From positions 744,001-808,000 of the forward strand of contig CAWHXR010000010.1 in the NCBI GenBank assembly GCA_963833375.1: DNA of 64,000 nt. The letters are read 5' to 3'. Below, in pieces: positions 35,906-45,028 of this stretch; position 1 is the stretch's first letter, and each line of letters begins with the position of its first letter. The stretch comes from DASUPK01 sp963833375. Lineage in GTDB: Bacteria; Actinomycetota; Thermoleophilia; Solirubrobacterales; 70-9. Made by a program: the position numbers and the translations under genes. The notes under the pieces were generated by a model. That model saw only the letters and a list, made by a program, of their open reading frames with translations, searched no databases and was not told the origin of the DNA.

Positions 35906-38320
35906 ATGAGCCAGCCCGATCGCAGCAAGCTCCCGATCCGCATGCCGCCCTTCGGCGGCGTCGTCAAGCGGACGCTCGACGACTCCGAGCCCGACTGGGC
36001 ATCGATCGGTCACGTCGAACCTCCCGACGGTGCGCCCAACGTCCTTCTCGTGCTGATCGACGATGCCGGCTTCGGCAATCCCGGGACCTTCGGCGGGCCG
36101 ATCGAGACGCCCAACTACACCCGGATAGCCGAGGAAGGCCTGCGCTACAACCGCTTCCACGTCACCGCCCTTTGCTCGCCGACGCGGGCGGCGCTCCTCA
36201 CCGGCCGCAACAGCCATGCGGTCGGCATCGGCACGGTGGGCGAGTTCTCGACCGGGTTCCCCGGGTACACGGGGTTCTTCCCCGACGATTGCATCCCGTT
36301 CCCGCGGATCCTCCGCGACAACGGCTACAGCACTTCGGCCTTCGGCAAGTGGCACCTGACCCCGGACGGCCAGCAGGGTCCAGCGGGACCGTTCAACCGC
36401 TGGCCGGTGGGCTGGGGGTTCGACTACTTCTACGGCTTCCTCGGCGGAGGCTCGGGGCAGTGGGATCCGTGCCTGGCGGAGAACCAGAAGATCATCGGCA
36501 CCCCGGAGGACTACTACGACGATGACGCCGAGGATCCCTACTACCTGCCGGACGACATGGCCGACAAGACAATCGAGTGGCTGCACGCGATTCGTGCTCA
36601 GGACGCCAAGAAGCCGTTCTTCACCTACTTCTCCACTGGCTGCAGCCACGCGCCGCACCACGTGGCCGAGAAATGGGCCGAGAAGTACAAGGGCAAGTTC
36701 GACCAGGGCTGGGACAAGCTGCGTGAGGAGACTTTCGCCAGGCAGAAGGAGCTGGGAGTGATCCCTCCCGATGCCGAGCTCACCGAACGCGACGAGGCGT
36801 TCCCCGCCTGGGAGGACGTCCCCGAGAAGCTCAAGGAGTACTACGCGCGGCAGATGGAGGTCTACGCCGGCTACTCCGAGAACGCCGACTACAACGTCGG
36901 CCGGGTGATCGACGCGATCGACGAGCTCGGCGAGCTGGACAACACGCTGGTGCTCTGGATCTGGGGCGACAACGGCGCCAGCATGGAGGGCACGATCACC
37001 GGCTCGTTCAACGAGCTGACGATGCAGAACGGCATCCCGCTGACCGACGAGATGCAGCTGCAGCTCGCCGAGCGCTACGGCGGCATCGAGGCATGGGGGA
37101 ACCAGATGATGGCGCCCCACTACTCGGCCGCCTGGGCGTGGGCGGGCAACACGCCGTTCAAGTGGGGAAAGCAGGTGGGCTCGCACCTCGGCGGCACTCG
37201 CAATCCGCTCGTGGTCCATTGGCCGGCCACGGTCAGGGAGGAGGGCGCCTTGAGGACGCACTTCACGCACGTCACCGACGTCGGTCCGACGATCCTCGAC
37301 ATCACGGGGATCCCGATGCCGACCCACATCGACGGGATCGAGCAGCAGGCGATGCACGGCGCCACCTTCGCCGACTCGCTGACCGAGGCGGACGCTCCCG
37401 AGCACCACACCCAGCAGTACTTCGAGACGATCGGCAACCGGGCGATGTACAAGGACGGCTGGTGGCTGGCGATGAAGACCGAGCGGATCCCCTGGGTGAT
37501 CACGCCGGAGGCGCTGGAGCCGTACAAGCCCGGCGTTTGGGACCCGGATAAGGATCCCGTCGAGCTCTACTACCTGCCCGACGACTTCACCCAGTCGCGG
37601 GATCTCGCCGGGGAGAATCCAGAGAAGGTGAAGGAGCTCAAGGAGCTCTTCTGGGCCGAGGCCGAGAAGTACAACGTGCTGCCGCTGCTGTCGACGCTGG
37701 CGCCCTTCTTCGGCATCGTGCCGCCGCTCCCGGAGATCTCAAAGGAAGAGTTCCGCGGCGATGTGCAGAACGTCCTCTCGGGGATGATCCCGCGGATCTA
37801 CAACCACTCATACGCGATCAGCGCCGACCTGGTGGTCCCGCCGGGCGGCGCCGAAGGGGTGATCGTCGCCGAGGCCGACCACATGGGCGGCTTCTCGCTG
37901 TTCGTCGACGACGGCAAGCTCACCCACACCTACTCGATGATGGGGGTGTTCGTCTTCCGCCAGGTGGCCGAGGAGACGCTCCCGGAGGGCGAGGTGACGG
38001 TGCGGATGGAGTTCGCCGCCGACGAGGCGAAGCCGGCCACCGGCGGCGAGGTGACGCTGTTCATCGATGACCGCCCGGTCGGCAAGGGCCGAATGGACCA
38101 CACGGTGCCGATCCGCTTCTCCGGCTACGCGGGGATGGACATCGGCCGCGACAACGGCGGGGTCGTCGACCAGGGCTACGAGGACCGCAAGCCGTTCGCC
38201 TTCACCGGCACGATCAAGAAGGTCGTCTTCGACGTCAATCCACACGAGTCGACGGAGGAGGAGCACGCGCTCCACAAGGAGGTCCATCACGGCCACACGG
38301 CGCACGCGATCTCGGCGTGA
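35906..38320 (+). CDS. Formylglycine-dependent sulfatase (arylsulfatase type)
   Basis: The 804-residue enzyme hydrolyses sulfate esters using a Cys converted to formylglycine. The modification motif is LCSPTRAALLTGRN near residue 90, metal-site residues lie in VLLVLIDDAGFG, and GKWHLTPDGQQGPAGPF and SHLGGTRNPLVVHWP are conserved. A ~170-residue C-terminal beta-rich domain (VTVRMEFAADEAKPATGGEV) follows the catalytic core, as in long arylsulfatases. No signal peptide is visible, so it may act in the cytoplasm. GGAGGAGA precedes the ATG. The FGE needed to activate it is encoded at 38864-39802. Confidence 0.9.
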   Translation: MSQPDRSKLPIRMPPFGGVVKRTLDDSEPDWASIGHVEPPDGAPNVLLVLIDDAGFGNPGTFGGPIETPNYTRIAEEGLRYNRFHVTALCSPTRAALLTGRNSHAVGIGTVGEFSTGFPGYTGFFPDDCIPFPRILRDNGYSTSAFGKWHLTPDGQQGPAGPFNRWPVGWGFDYFYGFLGGGSGQWDPCLAENQKIIGTPEDYYDDDAEDPYYLPDDMADKTIEWLHAIRAQDAKKPFFTYFSTGCSHAPHHVAEKWAEKYKGKFDQGWDKLREETFARQKELGVIPPDAELTERDEAFPAWEDVPEKLKEYYARQMEVYAGYSENADYNVGRVIDAIDELGELDNTLVLWIWGDNGASMEGTITGSFNELTMQNGIPLTDEMQLQLAERYGGIEAWGNQMMAPHYSAAWAWAGNTPFKWGKQVGSHLGGTRNPLVVHWPATVREEGALRTHFTHVTDVGPTILDITGIPMPTHIDGIEQQAMHGATFADSLTEADAPEHHTQQYFETIGNRAMYKDGWWLAMKTERIPWVITPEALEPYKPGVWDPDKDPVELYYLPDDFTQSRDLAGENPEKVKELKELFWAEAEKYNVLPLLSTLAPFFGIVPPLPEISKEEFRGDVQNVLSGMIPRIYNHSYAISADLVVPPGGAEGVIVAEADHMGGFSLFVDDGKLTHTYSMMGVFVFRQVAEETLPEGEVTVRMEFAADEAKPATGGEVTLFIDDRPVGKGRMDHTVPIRFSGYAGMDIGRDNGGVVDQGYEDRKPFAFTGTIKKVVFDVNPHESTEEEHALHKEVHHGHTAHAISA

Positions 38321-38347
38321 GGGTGCCGACCCTGCGAGGAGGTTCCG

Positions 38348-38860
38348 ATGAAGCTGCATGACACGATCGACGTCTTGATCGGCGGCTACCTGTCGAAGGA
38401 CGCCGCGGAGGAGGACTACAACGCGGTCCACAAGAGCGGCGCCCACCTGCAGGGAATGGCGCTCGTCGCCAAGGACCTCGAGGGCAACCTCTCGGTCGAG
38501 GAGACCGATCACATGGTTCGCGAGGGAACGGCGGCCCTTGGCGGCGTGGGTCTGGCGGTCGGCCTGGTCGCGCCGCCGCTGCTGTTGACGACCGCGATCG
38601 GGGCCGCGCTCGGCGCAGGTGGCGGCGAGCTCCTTCATCACAAGACCGCCGAGAAGATCGGGGAACAGGCGGGTGAGACGATTCCGATCGGTGGAGCCGG
38701 CCTGATCGTCGTCTACTCGAGGTCGGAGGCCGAGAAGGTCGAGCCCGCGGTGACCCGCACCGTGAAGCAGGTGAAGGGCGAGGCCGAAGGGCGCCACGTC
38801 CAGGCCGTGAAGGCTGCGCTCGCGGACGCTCAGCAGAAGATGGCCGAAGAGCCGGGCTGA
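38348..38860 (+). CDS. DUF1269-like protein, copy 2
   Basis: A 170-residue protein 27 bases after the sulfatase, GAGGAGG before the ATG. Pattern: TIDVLIGGYLSKDAAEEDYN, ALVAKDLEGNLSVEETDHMV, a hydrophobic Gly/Ala hairpin (GGVGLAVGLVAPPLLLTTAI) and GAGLIVVYSRSEAEKVEPAV. Probably membrane-associated. Likely co-transcribed with the sulfatase; role unknown. Confidence 0.7.
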   Translation: MKLHDTIDVLIGGYLSKDAAEEDYNAVHKSGAHLQGMALVAKDLEGNLSVEETDHMVREGTAALGGVGLAVGLVAPPLLLTTAIGAALGAGGGELLHHKTAEKIGEQAGETIPIGGAGLIVVYSRSEAEKVEPAVTRTVKQVKGEAEGRHVQAVKAALADAQQKMAEEPG

Positions 38861-38863
38861 ACC

Positions 38864-39802
38864 TTAGCCGTCGCGGGCGCAGCGAAAGCCGGTGTTACCG
38901 GTCGAGCTGTCCGGTGAGTTGCCCTGCCGGGCCGCCACTCTGTAGCGCCGGCAGTAGGAGTCGTGGCAGAGGTACGAGCCGCCCTTCTGGATCCTGAGCG
39001 TGCCCGCGGCGGGACCCCGGGGATCGTGGTCTCGGTCCCGCCGGTGAAACGCTGGATCGAACCAGTCCGCGGCCCATTCCCAGACGTTGCCCGTCACGTT
39101 GTGCAGCCCGAAGCCGTTGGGCGGGAAGGCGTCCACGGGGCAGGTTCCGTAGTAGCCGTCGGCCTCGGTGTTCTTGGTCGGGAAGGCGCCCTGCCAGACG
39201 TTCATCCGGTGCTCGCCGCCCGGCTCGCGCTCATCGCCCCAGGGGAAGGCCTTGCCATCGAGTCCGCCGCGGGCCGCGAACTCCCACTCGGCCTCGGTCG
39301 GCAGGCGCCTGCTCGCCCAGGTGCAATACGCCTGGGCGTCGTTCCAGGAGACATGTACGACGGGGTGATCGAGGCGACCCTCGAGCGAGGACTGCGGGCC
39401 GTCTGGGTGCTGCCAGTCGGCTCCCTCCACCTTGCGCCACCACGGAGCCTCGACAACCGCCTGGGTGGGCGGGAAGTGGTCCGGCAGGAGCCCCGCGAAG
39501 ACGAAGGACCAGCCGAATCGCTCCGCCTCGGTCGCGTATCCGGTCGCCTCGATGAAGGAGGCGAAGCCCTCGTTCGAGACCGCCTCGGCGTCGATCCGGA
39601 AGGAATCGAGCGAGACCTCGCGCACCGGCCCCTCGCCGTCGGCAGGGTAGGCCCAGCGGTCATCGCTGCCCATCCGGAACGAGCCCTTCCCGATCAGAAC
39701 CATGTCCTCGGCCGGCCGGGCCTCGCTGCCGGCGGCGATCGCCACGGTCGGCGCGGCCGGCGCCTCGTGCTGCGCGTCGGGGGCGCAACACGGGGCCCTC
39801 AT
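38864..39802 (-). CDS. Formylglycine-generating enzyme (FGE/SUMF1 family)
   Basis: FGE oxidises the Cys of CSPTR in sulfatases to formylglycine with copper and oxygen. The ~312-residue protein has FRMGSDDRWAYPADGEGPVR, HPVVHVSWNDAQAYCTWASR, LPTEAEWEFAARGG, GNVWEWAADWFDP and the catalytic region GGSYLCHDSYCRRYRVAARQ then TGNTGFRCARD, with the copper-binding Cys pair. The start is uncertain (ATG 39802 or GTG 39835). It converges on the sulfatase/DUF1269 pair, which is its presumable client. Confidence 0.9.
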   Translation of the reverse strand: MRAPCCAPDAQHEAPAAPTVAIAAGSEARPAEDMVLIGKGSFRMGSDDRWAYPADGEGPVREVSLDSFRIDAEAVSNEGFASFIEATGYATEAERFGWSFVFAGLLPDHFPPTQAVVEAPWWRKVEGADWQHPDGPQSSLEGRLDHPVVHVSWNDAQAYCTWASRRLPTEAEWEFAARGGLDGKAFPWGDEREPGGEHRMNVWQGAFPTKNTEADGYYGTCPVDAFPPNGFGLHNVTGNVWEWAADWFDPAFHRRDRDHDPRGPAAGTLRIQKGGSYLCHDSYCRRYRVAARQGNSPDSSTGNTGFRCARDG

Positions 39803-39848
39803 CGAGGACGTCTCTTCGGGGTGTGACCCGTCCTTCACCGGAGCCAGC

Positions 39849-40688
39849 CTATTTGGGTGGCTGAGGCTCGAACGGCCGCTGGTCGACGGAACCATCCTCG
39901 ATCAGGAGGCCGGTTGACTCGGGCACCTCGGTCCAGGCGCCGAACAGGTCGGCCAGGGGCTCGGAGACGACCAGTCGGTCGCCCTCGGTGAGCTCGCGCA
40001 GCCTGGGGTTCTCAGGGTGCAGACGCTGAACCGCTTCGACGTCCTCGGACACGAACAGGGTTCTTGACTCGCCCTTGCTCGAATAGCGGATCGCCCAGAG
40101 CCGCTCGCCGTCGGCGATCCCGATAGTCATCTGGACGGGGGATTCGATCCCGTGCGACTCAGCAAGCTGCTCGACGAATCCGACGGCCCGCTCCATTGCC
40201 CCGAGCGGGTCGTCCTCCAGTCCATAACCGAGGGCCAGATAAAAGAGGGTCTCGGAGTCGGTCGAGCCAGTGACCCCATCGAACAGCTCCGGGTCGATCG
40301 CCACCAGCATCTCGCGTCGCATGTCCGCGAATCCGGAGATCATTCCGTTGTGGACGAAGAGCCAGCGTCCATGACGAAACGGATGGCAGTTGGTCTGCTG
40401 CACCGGACTGCCGATCGCGGCGCGAATGTGCGCGAGGAACAGGGGGGACTCGATGTGCTGGGTCAGGTCCCGCAGGTTGGCGTCATTCCAGGCCGGATTC
40501 ACGCTGCGGTAACGGGCCGGATCGGTGGGCATGTCGGGCGGGTACCAGCCGAGGCCAAAGCCGTCCCCGTTCGTCGTCTCTGCGCCCATGCGGGCGTGCA
40601 GGCTCTCGTCGATCAGCCCGTGCTTCGGCTTGTAGAGCAACTCGTCGATCAACAGTGGCTGCCCGATGTACGCGTTCCAGCGGCACAT
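39849..40688 (-). CDS. Class-II glutamine amidotransferase (YafJ/EgtC-like)
   Basis: The mature N-terminal nucleophile Cys is residue 2 (MCRWNAYIGQPLLIDELLYK). Further family motifs are TNGDGFGLGWYP, LFLAHIRAAIGSP, NCHPFRHGRWLFVHNGMISG and STDSETLFYLALGYGLED. The 279-residue length fits stand-alone Ntn amidohydrolases. Its partner synthetase is not in the window. The operator at 40785-40801 lies ~97 bases upstream, matching the other LAL-linked genes. Confidence 0.85.
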   Translation of the reverse strand: MCRWNAYIGQPLLIDELLYKPKHGLIDESLHARMGAETTNGDGFGLGWYPPDMPTDPARYRSVNPAWNDANLRDLTQHIESPLFLAHIRAAIGSPVQQTNCHPFRHGRWLFVHNGMISGFADMRREMLVAIDPELFDGVTGSTDSETLFYLALGYGLEDDPLGAMERAVGFVEQLAESHGIESPVQMTIGIADGERLWAIRYSSKGESRTLFVSEDVEAVQRLHPENPRLRELTEGDRLVVSEPLADLFGAWTEVPESTGLLIEDGSVDQRPFEPQPPK

Positions 40689-40784
40689 CAGGGCCCCTCG
40701 ACGGAGTATTCGGCGTGACGACGCGCACCGGCGCAACGTGCTGGCATCGAGCTCGGACCATGGCATCTGTGCAAAGGCCGCGCC

Positions 40785-40801
40785 TCACCCGCACCGGGTG
40801 A
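40785..40801. promoter_or_regulatory. Operator TCACCC-N5-GGGTGA
   Basis: Perfect palindrome TCACCC GCACC GGGTGA, 97 bases before the amidotransferase ATG on the minus strand. It lies in the 659-base gene-free interval 40689-41347, which shows no other feature except the next operator. Confidence 0.65.
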
Positions 40802-41203
40802 AATAAAAGCTCGATGGACAATCCCCGGAGAGGACCAGCGGAGTCGGCGGGGCCCGAGAGCCAAACCATCCGACGAGAATTTGTTCCCGTCGCCCATATC
40901 GGTCTGATTCTGGAGCGGCGAAAGCTCGTCGTCGCCTGTTCTGCGTTGCTCGAAGACAAGTCAGGCTCTAGCTCCGACTCGCAATCTTCTTCTCGAAGGC
41001 CCGTCACGACTCCCCTCGGCATCAGATTCCCGGCTTCGCACGGCGCGGGCTCGCCCCGGCTCTAGCGACAAGATGGACAGGGGCTGGATATCCGGCGTCT
41101 GCCTGACGTTCATCGCCGCTGCTCGTCAGGAGCGGGGGTTCCAGAGGGAGTTGGATGTCCATCCGCACGTGAGCGGCTTCCTCGCCTCGGTTGCCACTGG
41201 GTT

Positions 41204-41220
41204 TCACCCTCTCAGGGTGA
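41204..41220. promoter_or_regulatory. Operator TCACCC-N5-GGGTGA
   Basis: Perfect palindrome TCACCC TCTCA GGGTGA, about 128 bases before the DUF1269 gene at 41348, on the plus-strand side of the same intergenic region. Confidence 0.65.
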
Positions 41221-41347
41221 TGCCCTGGCCGCGACGCCGCGCCAATATGAATTAGTCGGGTCATGGCTCGAACCAATTACGAACGATCAGTTGGGATTCA
41301 GGCGCAGCGCACCGCGAGCGTTCGCCCATACGACGAGGAGATAGACG

Positions 41348-41845
41348 ATGAGCGACAACCCGGTATTCGTCTACGCGGCGGTGTACGCGGAGCCCGCGGA
41401 CGCCGACGCTGATTACGACACGCTGCTCGACCTGCACTCCGCCGACCTGGTCGGCAGCTACGACGTCGCGCTGATGTCCAAGGACGACGAAGGCAAGGTC
41501 CACGTGACCAAGCACGAGAAGCCCACCCAGCACGGCGCCTGGACCGGCGCCGCCGTCGGCGCGCTCGTGGGGATCATCTTTCCGCCGGCGGTGATCGGTG
41601 CCGCGGTCGTCGGCGCCGCCGCCGGAGGCGGGATCGGCCACGCTCTCGGCGGCATGTCTCGGAGCGACGCCAAGGAGCTTGGCGAGCACCTTGACGAGGG
41701 CCAGGCCGCGCTGATCGTGATCGGCAAGTCACGCGTTCAGGAGCAGCTCGACAAGGCGCTCACCCGTGCGCAGAGGAGCGAAGAGCGCGAAATTGACGCC
41801 GACGCGAAGGAGCTCGAGAAGGAACTCGAGGCGCTGCCCAGCTAG
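41348..41845 (+). CDS. DUF1269-like protein, copy 3
   Basis: A 165-residue protein: VFVYAAVYAEPADADADYDT, VGSYDVALMSKDDEGKVHVT, a Gly/Ala-rich membrane hairpin (AVGALVGIIFPPAVIGAAVV) and EGQAALIVIGKSRVQEQLDK with a charged C-terminus. It resembles copy 2 in layout. It starts a likely operon DUF1269-DUF2252-aquaporin-HD, preceded by a palindromic operator. Confidence 0.75.
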   Translation: MSDNPVFVYAAVYAEPADADADYDTLLDLHSADLVGSYDVALMSKDDEGKVHVTKHEKPTQHGAWTGAAVGALVGIIFPPAVIGAAVVGAAAGGGIGHALGGMSRSDAKELGEHLDEGQAALIVIGKSRVQEQLDKALTRAQRSEEREIDADAKELEKELEALPS

Positions 41846-41887
41846 TCGGGATAGGACAGCACGGCAACGCCGGCCAGCATCCCAGCC

Positions 41888-43315
41888 ATGTCTCGCACGC
41901 CCGCCAATACCCGTCCAACCGACGTATTCGCCTCGGCAACTGACCGCGCAGCGGCCGGCAAGGCGGCGCGCGAGAAAACTTCTCGATCGAGTCACGGAGA
42001 CTGGGAACCGGCAGCCCGCCGGCGAGATCCGGTCAAGGTGCTCGAGGACCAGGCCAAGAGCCGTGTCCAAGAACTCGTTCCGATCCGCTACGGGCGGATG
42101 CTGGCCTCGCCCTTTACGTTCTTCCGCGGCGCAGCGGCGATCATGGCGATGGATCTCGCGAAGACTCCCCAGTCCGGGATTCAGGTCCAGCTATGCGGCG
42201 ACGCCCACCTCTCGAACTTCGGGGTCTTCGCCGCCCCCGACCGCCGGCTGGTGATGGACGTCAACGACTTCGACGAGACTCTTCCCGGGCCCTGGGAGTG
42301 GGACCTGAAGCGTCTCGCAGCCAGTTTCGCGATCGCTGGGCGCGATCGCGACTTCACCCCGAAGGAGACCCGCCGCGCCGTCCTCAGAACGGTCCGCGAG
42401 TACCGCGAGGCGATGCGGAACTTCGCCGCGATGCGGAACTTCGACGTCTGGTACGCGCGCCTCGATGTCGACACCCTGCTCGCCGACGTGGCCAAGGTCG
42501 CCGACGCCAAGCAGATGAAGGCGGCGCGTAAGAACGTGGCCAAGGCCGGGAAGAAGAACAGCCTCAGGGCGTTCGATCGCCTCGTCCACGAGGTCGATGG
42601 CGAGCCGCGGATCATCAGCGATCCGCCGCTGCTGGTTCCGGCTGGCGAGCTGGTTTCGGAGGATCAGCGCCAAGCGCTCGAGGAGCGGATCGTCGAGATG
42701 CTCGGCCGTTACCGCAAGAGCCTCAAGGGGGACCGCCGCCACCTCTTCGACAGCTACCGGTACGTGGAAATGGCCCGCAAGGTGGTCGGGGTCGGCAGCG
42801 TCGGCACGCGCGCCTGGGTGGTGCTGATGATGGGCCGCGACGGGCAGGACCCGCTCTTCCTGCAGGCCAAGGAGGCCGAGGCCTCGGTGCTCGAGCCCTA
42901 CGTCGGGGAGAGCGAGTTCGGAAACCACGGCGAGCGGGTGGTCGAGGGCCAGTGGCTGATGCAGGCCTCGAGCGACATCCTTCTCGGCTGGCTTCCGGCG
43001 CTCGGGTGGGACGACAAAAAGCGAGACTTCTACGTGCGCCAGCTTTGGGACGGGAAGCGATCGGTCGAGATCGAGACCCTGCCACCGGAGGGGCTGGAGA
43101 TATACGGGCGCGTCTGCGGCTGGACGCTGGCGCGAGCCCATGCACGATCCGGCGACCGGATCGCGATCGGCGCCTACCTCGGCAAGAGCGACAGCTTCGA
43201 TCAGGCGATCGCCGAGTTCTCCGAGCGCTACGCGGACCAAAACGAGCTCGACTACGCTGCGCTCGCCGACGCGGCCAAGTCGGGCCGCATCGAGGTGGAG
43301 AGGGACCTGGGGTAG
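41888..43315 (+). CDS. DUF2252 protein, full length
   Basis: The 475-residue protein carries the family landmarks RYGRMLASPFTFFRGAAAIM, QLCGDAHLSNFGVFAAPDRR, VNDFDETLPGPWEWDLKRLA, RKVVGVGSVGTRAWVVLMMG, DPLFLQAKEAEASVLEPY and FYVRQLWDGKRSVEIETL. DUF2252 shows a kinase-like arrangement (GDxHxxNFG, then DFDE) reminiscent of aminoglycoside phosphotransferase-type folds, but no substrate is known. It is one of three DUF2252 loci in the window. Confidence 0.85.
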   Translation: MSRTPANTRPTDVFASATDRAAAGKAAREKTSRSSHGDWEPAARRRDPVKVLEDQAKSRVQELVPIRYGRMLASPFTFFRGAAAIMAMDLAKTPQSGIQVQLCGDAHLSNFGVFAAPDRRLVMDVNDFDETLPGPWEWDLKRLAASFAIAGRDRDFTPKETRRAVLRTVREYREAMRNFAAMRNFDVWYARLDVDTLLADVAKVADAKQMKAARKNVAKAGKKNSLRAFDRLVHEVDGEPRIISDPPLLVPAGELVSEDQRQALEERIVEMLGRYRKSLKGDRRHLFDSYRYVEMARKVVGVGSVGTRAWVVLMMGRDGQDPLFLQAKEAEASVLEPYVGESEFGNHGERVVEGQWLMQASSDILLGWLPALGWDDKKRDFYVRQLWDGKRSVEIETLPPEGLEIYGRVCGWTLARAHARSGDRIAIGAYLGKSDSFDQAIAEFSERYADQNELDYAALADAAKSGRIEVERDLG

Positions 43316-43322
43316 GGGCCCG

Positions 43323-44237
43323 ATGGCGGACGACCCTGAGAATCGGGACGATCCTGGCCAGTTCGACGTTGCGGGCTTTCCGCTCGCTCCCCGTGCGCGT
43401 CACCTGCTCACGCTCGAGTTCGGGGATCGCAAGGACTTCGATGATCCGCGGCTTGAGTGGCGCCGCCTGTTTTCCGAGCTGCTGGGGACGTTCTTCCTGG
43501 TCCTGGTCGCGGCCGGCGGCGGGCTGCTTCACGCCAAGGGCCAGATCAGCCTTGCCGCGGCCGTCGTCGCGCCCGGTCTCATGGTCATGGCGATCATCCT
43601 GTTCATGGGGGCAATCTCCGGCGCGCACCTGAACCCGGCCGTCTCGCTCGCGTTCGCAATGCGCGGCGACTTCCCGTGGAAGCGGCTGCCGGGCTACATC
43701 ATCATCCAGCTCGTCGGAGCGACGCTGGCGTGCCTGTTCCTGCTGGCGGTGTTCGGCAACGTCGAGCACCTGGGCGCCACGCTGCCCGGACCGGGGTATG
43801 AGAACTGGCAGGCGCTGCTGATGGAGGTCGCGCTGACCGCCGGCCTGGTCAGCGTGATCCTCGGCACCGCGTCCGCGGCGCAGAACGTCGGCGCGATCGC
43901 CGCGCTCGGCGTCGGCGGCTACATCGCTCTGGCGGGCCTGTGGGCGGCGCCCGTGAGCGGCGTCTCGATGAATCCGGCGCGTTCGTTCGGTCCCGCGCTG
44001 GTGAGCGGCGATTTCACCAGCTACTGGGTGTACCTCGTCGGCCCGATCGTCGGGGCCCTCATCGCCGTCGGCTGCGCCGTGGTGCTGCGCGGCCGCGGCG
44101 GTAGCGCGATCTCAGTGGCCGCGGGGTCCGGCGTCCTTGATCCTGGCAGCGCTCCCGCGCGCCAAGACCTGGCCGGCCGGATCGAGCGGGGCGAGGTCGA
44201 CCCCTCAGGCGGCGCGCCCGAGGACCAGCAGCGCTAG
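43323..44237 (+). CDS. Aquaporin / MIP-family channel
   Basis: A 304-residue channel protein with six membrane helices and two half-helix NPA motifs, SGAHLNPAVSLAFAMRGDF and SGVSMNPARSFGPALVSGDF. It conducts water or small solutes. The ~50-residue polar N-terminus is longer than usual. It starts seven bases after DUF2252, so an operon is likely and an osmotic or stress role for the group plausible. Confidence 0.88.
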   Translation: MADDPENRDDPGQFDVAGFPLAPRARHLLTLEFGDRKDFDDPRLEWRRLFSELLGTFFLVLVAAGGGLLHAKGQISLAAAVVAPGLMVMAIILFMGAISGAHLNPAVSLAFAMRGDFPWKRLPGYIIIQLVGATLACLFLLAVFGNVEHLGATLPGPGYENWQALLMEVALTAGLVSVILGTASAAQNVGAIAALGVGGYIALAGLWAAPVSGVSMNPARSFGPALVSGDFTSYWVYLVGPIVGALIAVGCAVVLRGRGGSAISVAAGSGVLDPGSAPARQDLAGRIERGEVDPSGGAPEDQQR

Positions 44238-44241
44238 ATGA

Positions 44242-44865
44242 TTGATCGTCGTGTCCACCTCAGCCCCCGACTTTCTCGACCATCTACCACTGTCCCAAGC
44301 GGCTTGGGAGTACGCCCGCGACGTGCACGGCGGACAGACGCGGGTGAGCGATGGCGCTGCGTTCATCGAGCATCCACGCGAGGTCGCGCTACTGCTCCAC
44401 GCCTCCGGCGCTCCCGACCCGCTCGTGGCAGCCGGGCTGTTGCACGACACGCTCGAGCGCACCGCGGCGACCCCCTCCGATCTCGCACTGCGTTTTGGCC
44501 CTGAGGTCGCGGCGCTGGTGGCCGCGGTTACCCAGCAACCCTCTATCCGCTCCTACCGCCACCGCAAGGCCGCGCTCCGCAAGCGGGCCACCGGAAGCGG
44601 CGAACCGGCGGCGGTCCTCTTCGCCGCCGACAAGATCGCCAAAGTCCGCGAGTACCGAGAGCAGCTGGCCCGATCGCTGCGCGGCGGGAATCCTCCCCGC
44701 CGGCGACGCCTTCACCACTACACCGAGAGCCTGCTCTCGCTCGAAGCCGTCATTCCGGACCATCCGCTGGTCCGCGAGCTGCGCAGCGAGCTAGCGCAGC
44801 TGACGCCGCTGCCCGCTCCGGAGGGTGAGGCGATCGCCGACGAGACAGCCGCGCACGGGGAATAG
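44242..44865 (+). CDS. HD-domain phosphohydrolase (SpoT/MESH1-like)
   Basis: About 205 residues with the RelA/SpoT-type HD pattern: WEYARDVHGGQTRVSDGAAF, EHPREVALLLHASG, VAAGLLHDTLERTAATPSDL, FGPEVAALVAAVT and AADKIAKVREY. The HD pair lies in LLHDTLE and the distal Asp in AADK. It may hydrolyse (p)ppGpp or another nucleotide. The start is uncertain (TTG 44242 or GTG 44251); no clear ribosome-binding site. It directly follows the aquaporin. Confidence 0.75.
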   Translation: MIVVSTSAPDFLDHLPLSQAAWEYARDVHGGQTRVSDGAAFIEHPREVALLLHASGAPDPLVAAGLLHDTLERTAATPSDLALRFGPEVAALVAAVTQQPSIRSYRHRKAALRKRATGSGEPAAVLFAADKIAKVREYREQLARSLRGGNPPRRRRLHHYTESLLSLEAVIPDHPLVRELRSELAQLTPLPAPEGEAIADETAAHGE

Positions 44866-45028
44866 CACGCATCGGGCCCGCGAGTGCTAGGCGGCGAGTC
44901 TGGCGGCGGCCTACGCGGGCAGAAACCAATCGGGGCGCAAGCGGAAGCGGCGGCGCAAGCCCGATGGTTGAGATTCGGTCCGATCGGGCCGGTGCTGATG
45001 TCGGGGAGGTCTCCTACGACCGTGTTGC

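Noticed and set aside
35858..37408. A 516-codon minus-strand frame across the sulfatase
   Set aside because: Antisense shadow; the sulfatase frame carries the CSPTR site and full family length.
40814..41065. Possible small plus-strand gene in the long intergenic region
   Set aside because: Arg/Ser-rich shadow composition, no ribosome-binding site and no family; the region is better explained as paired promoters with operators.
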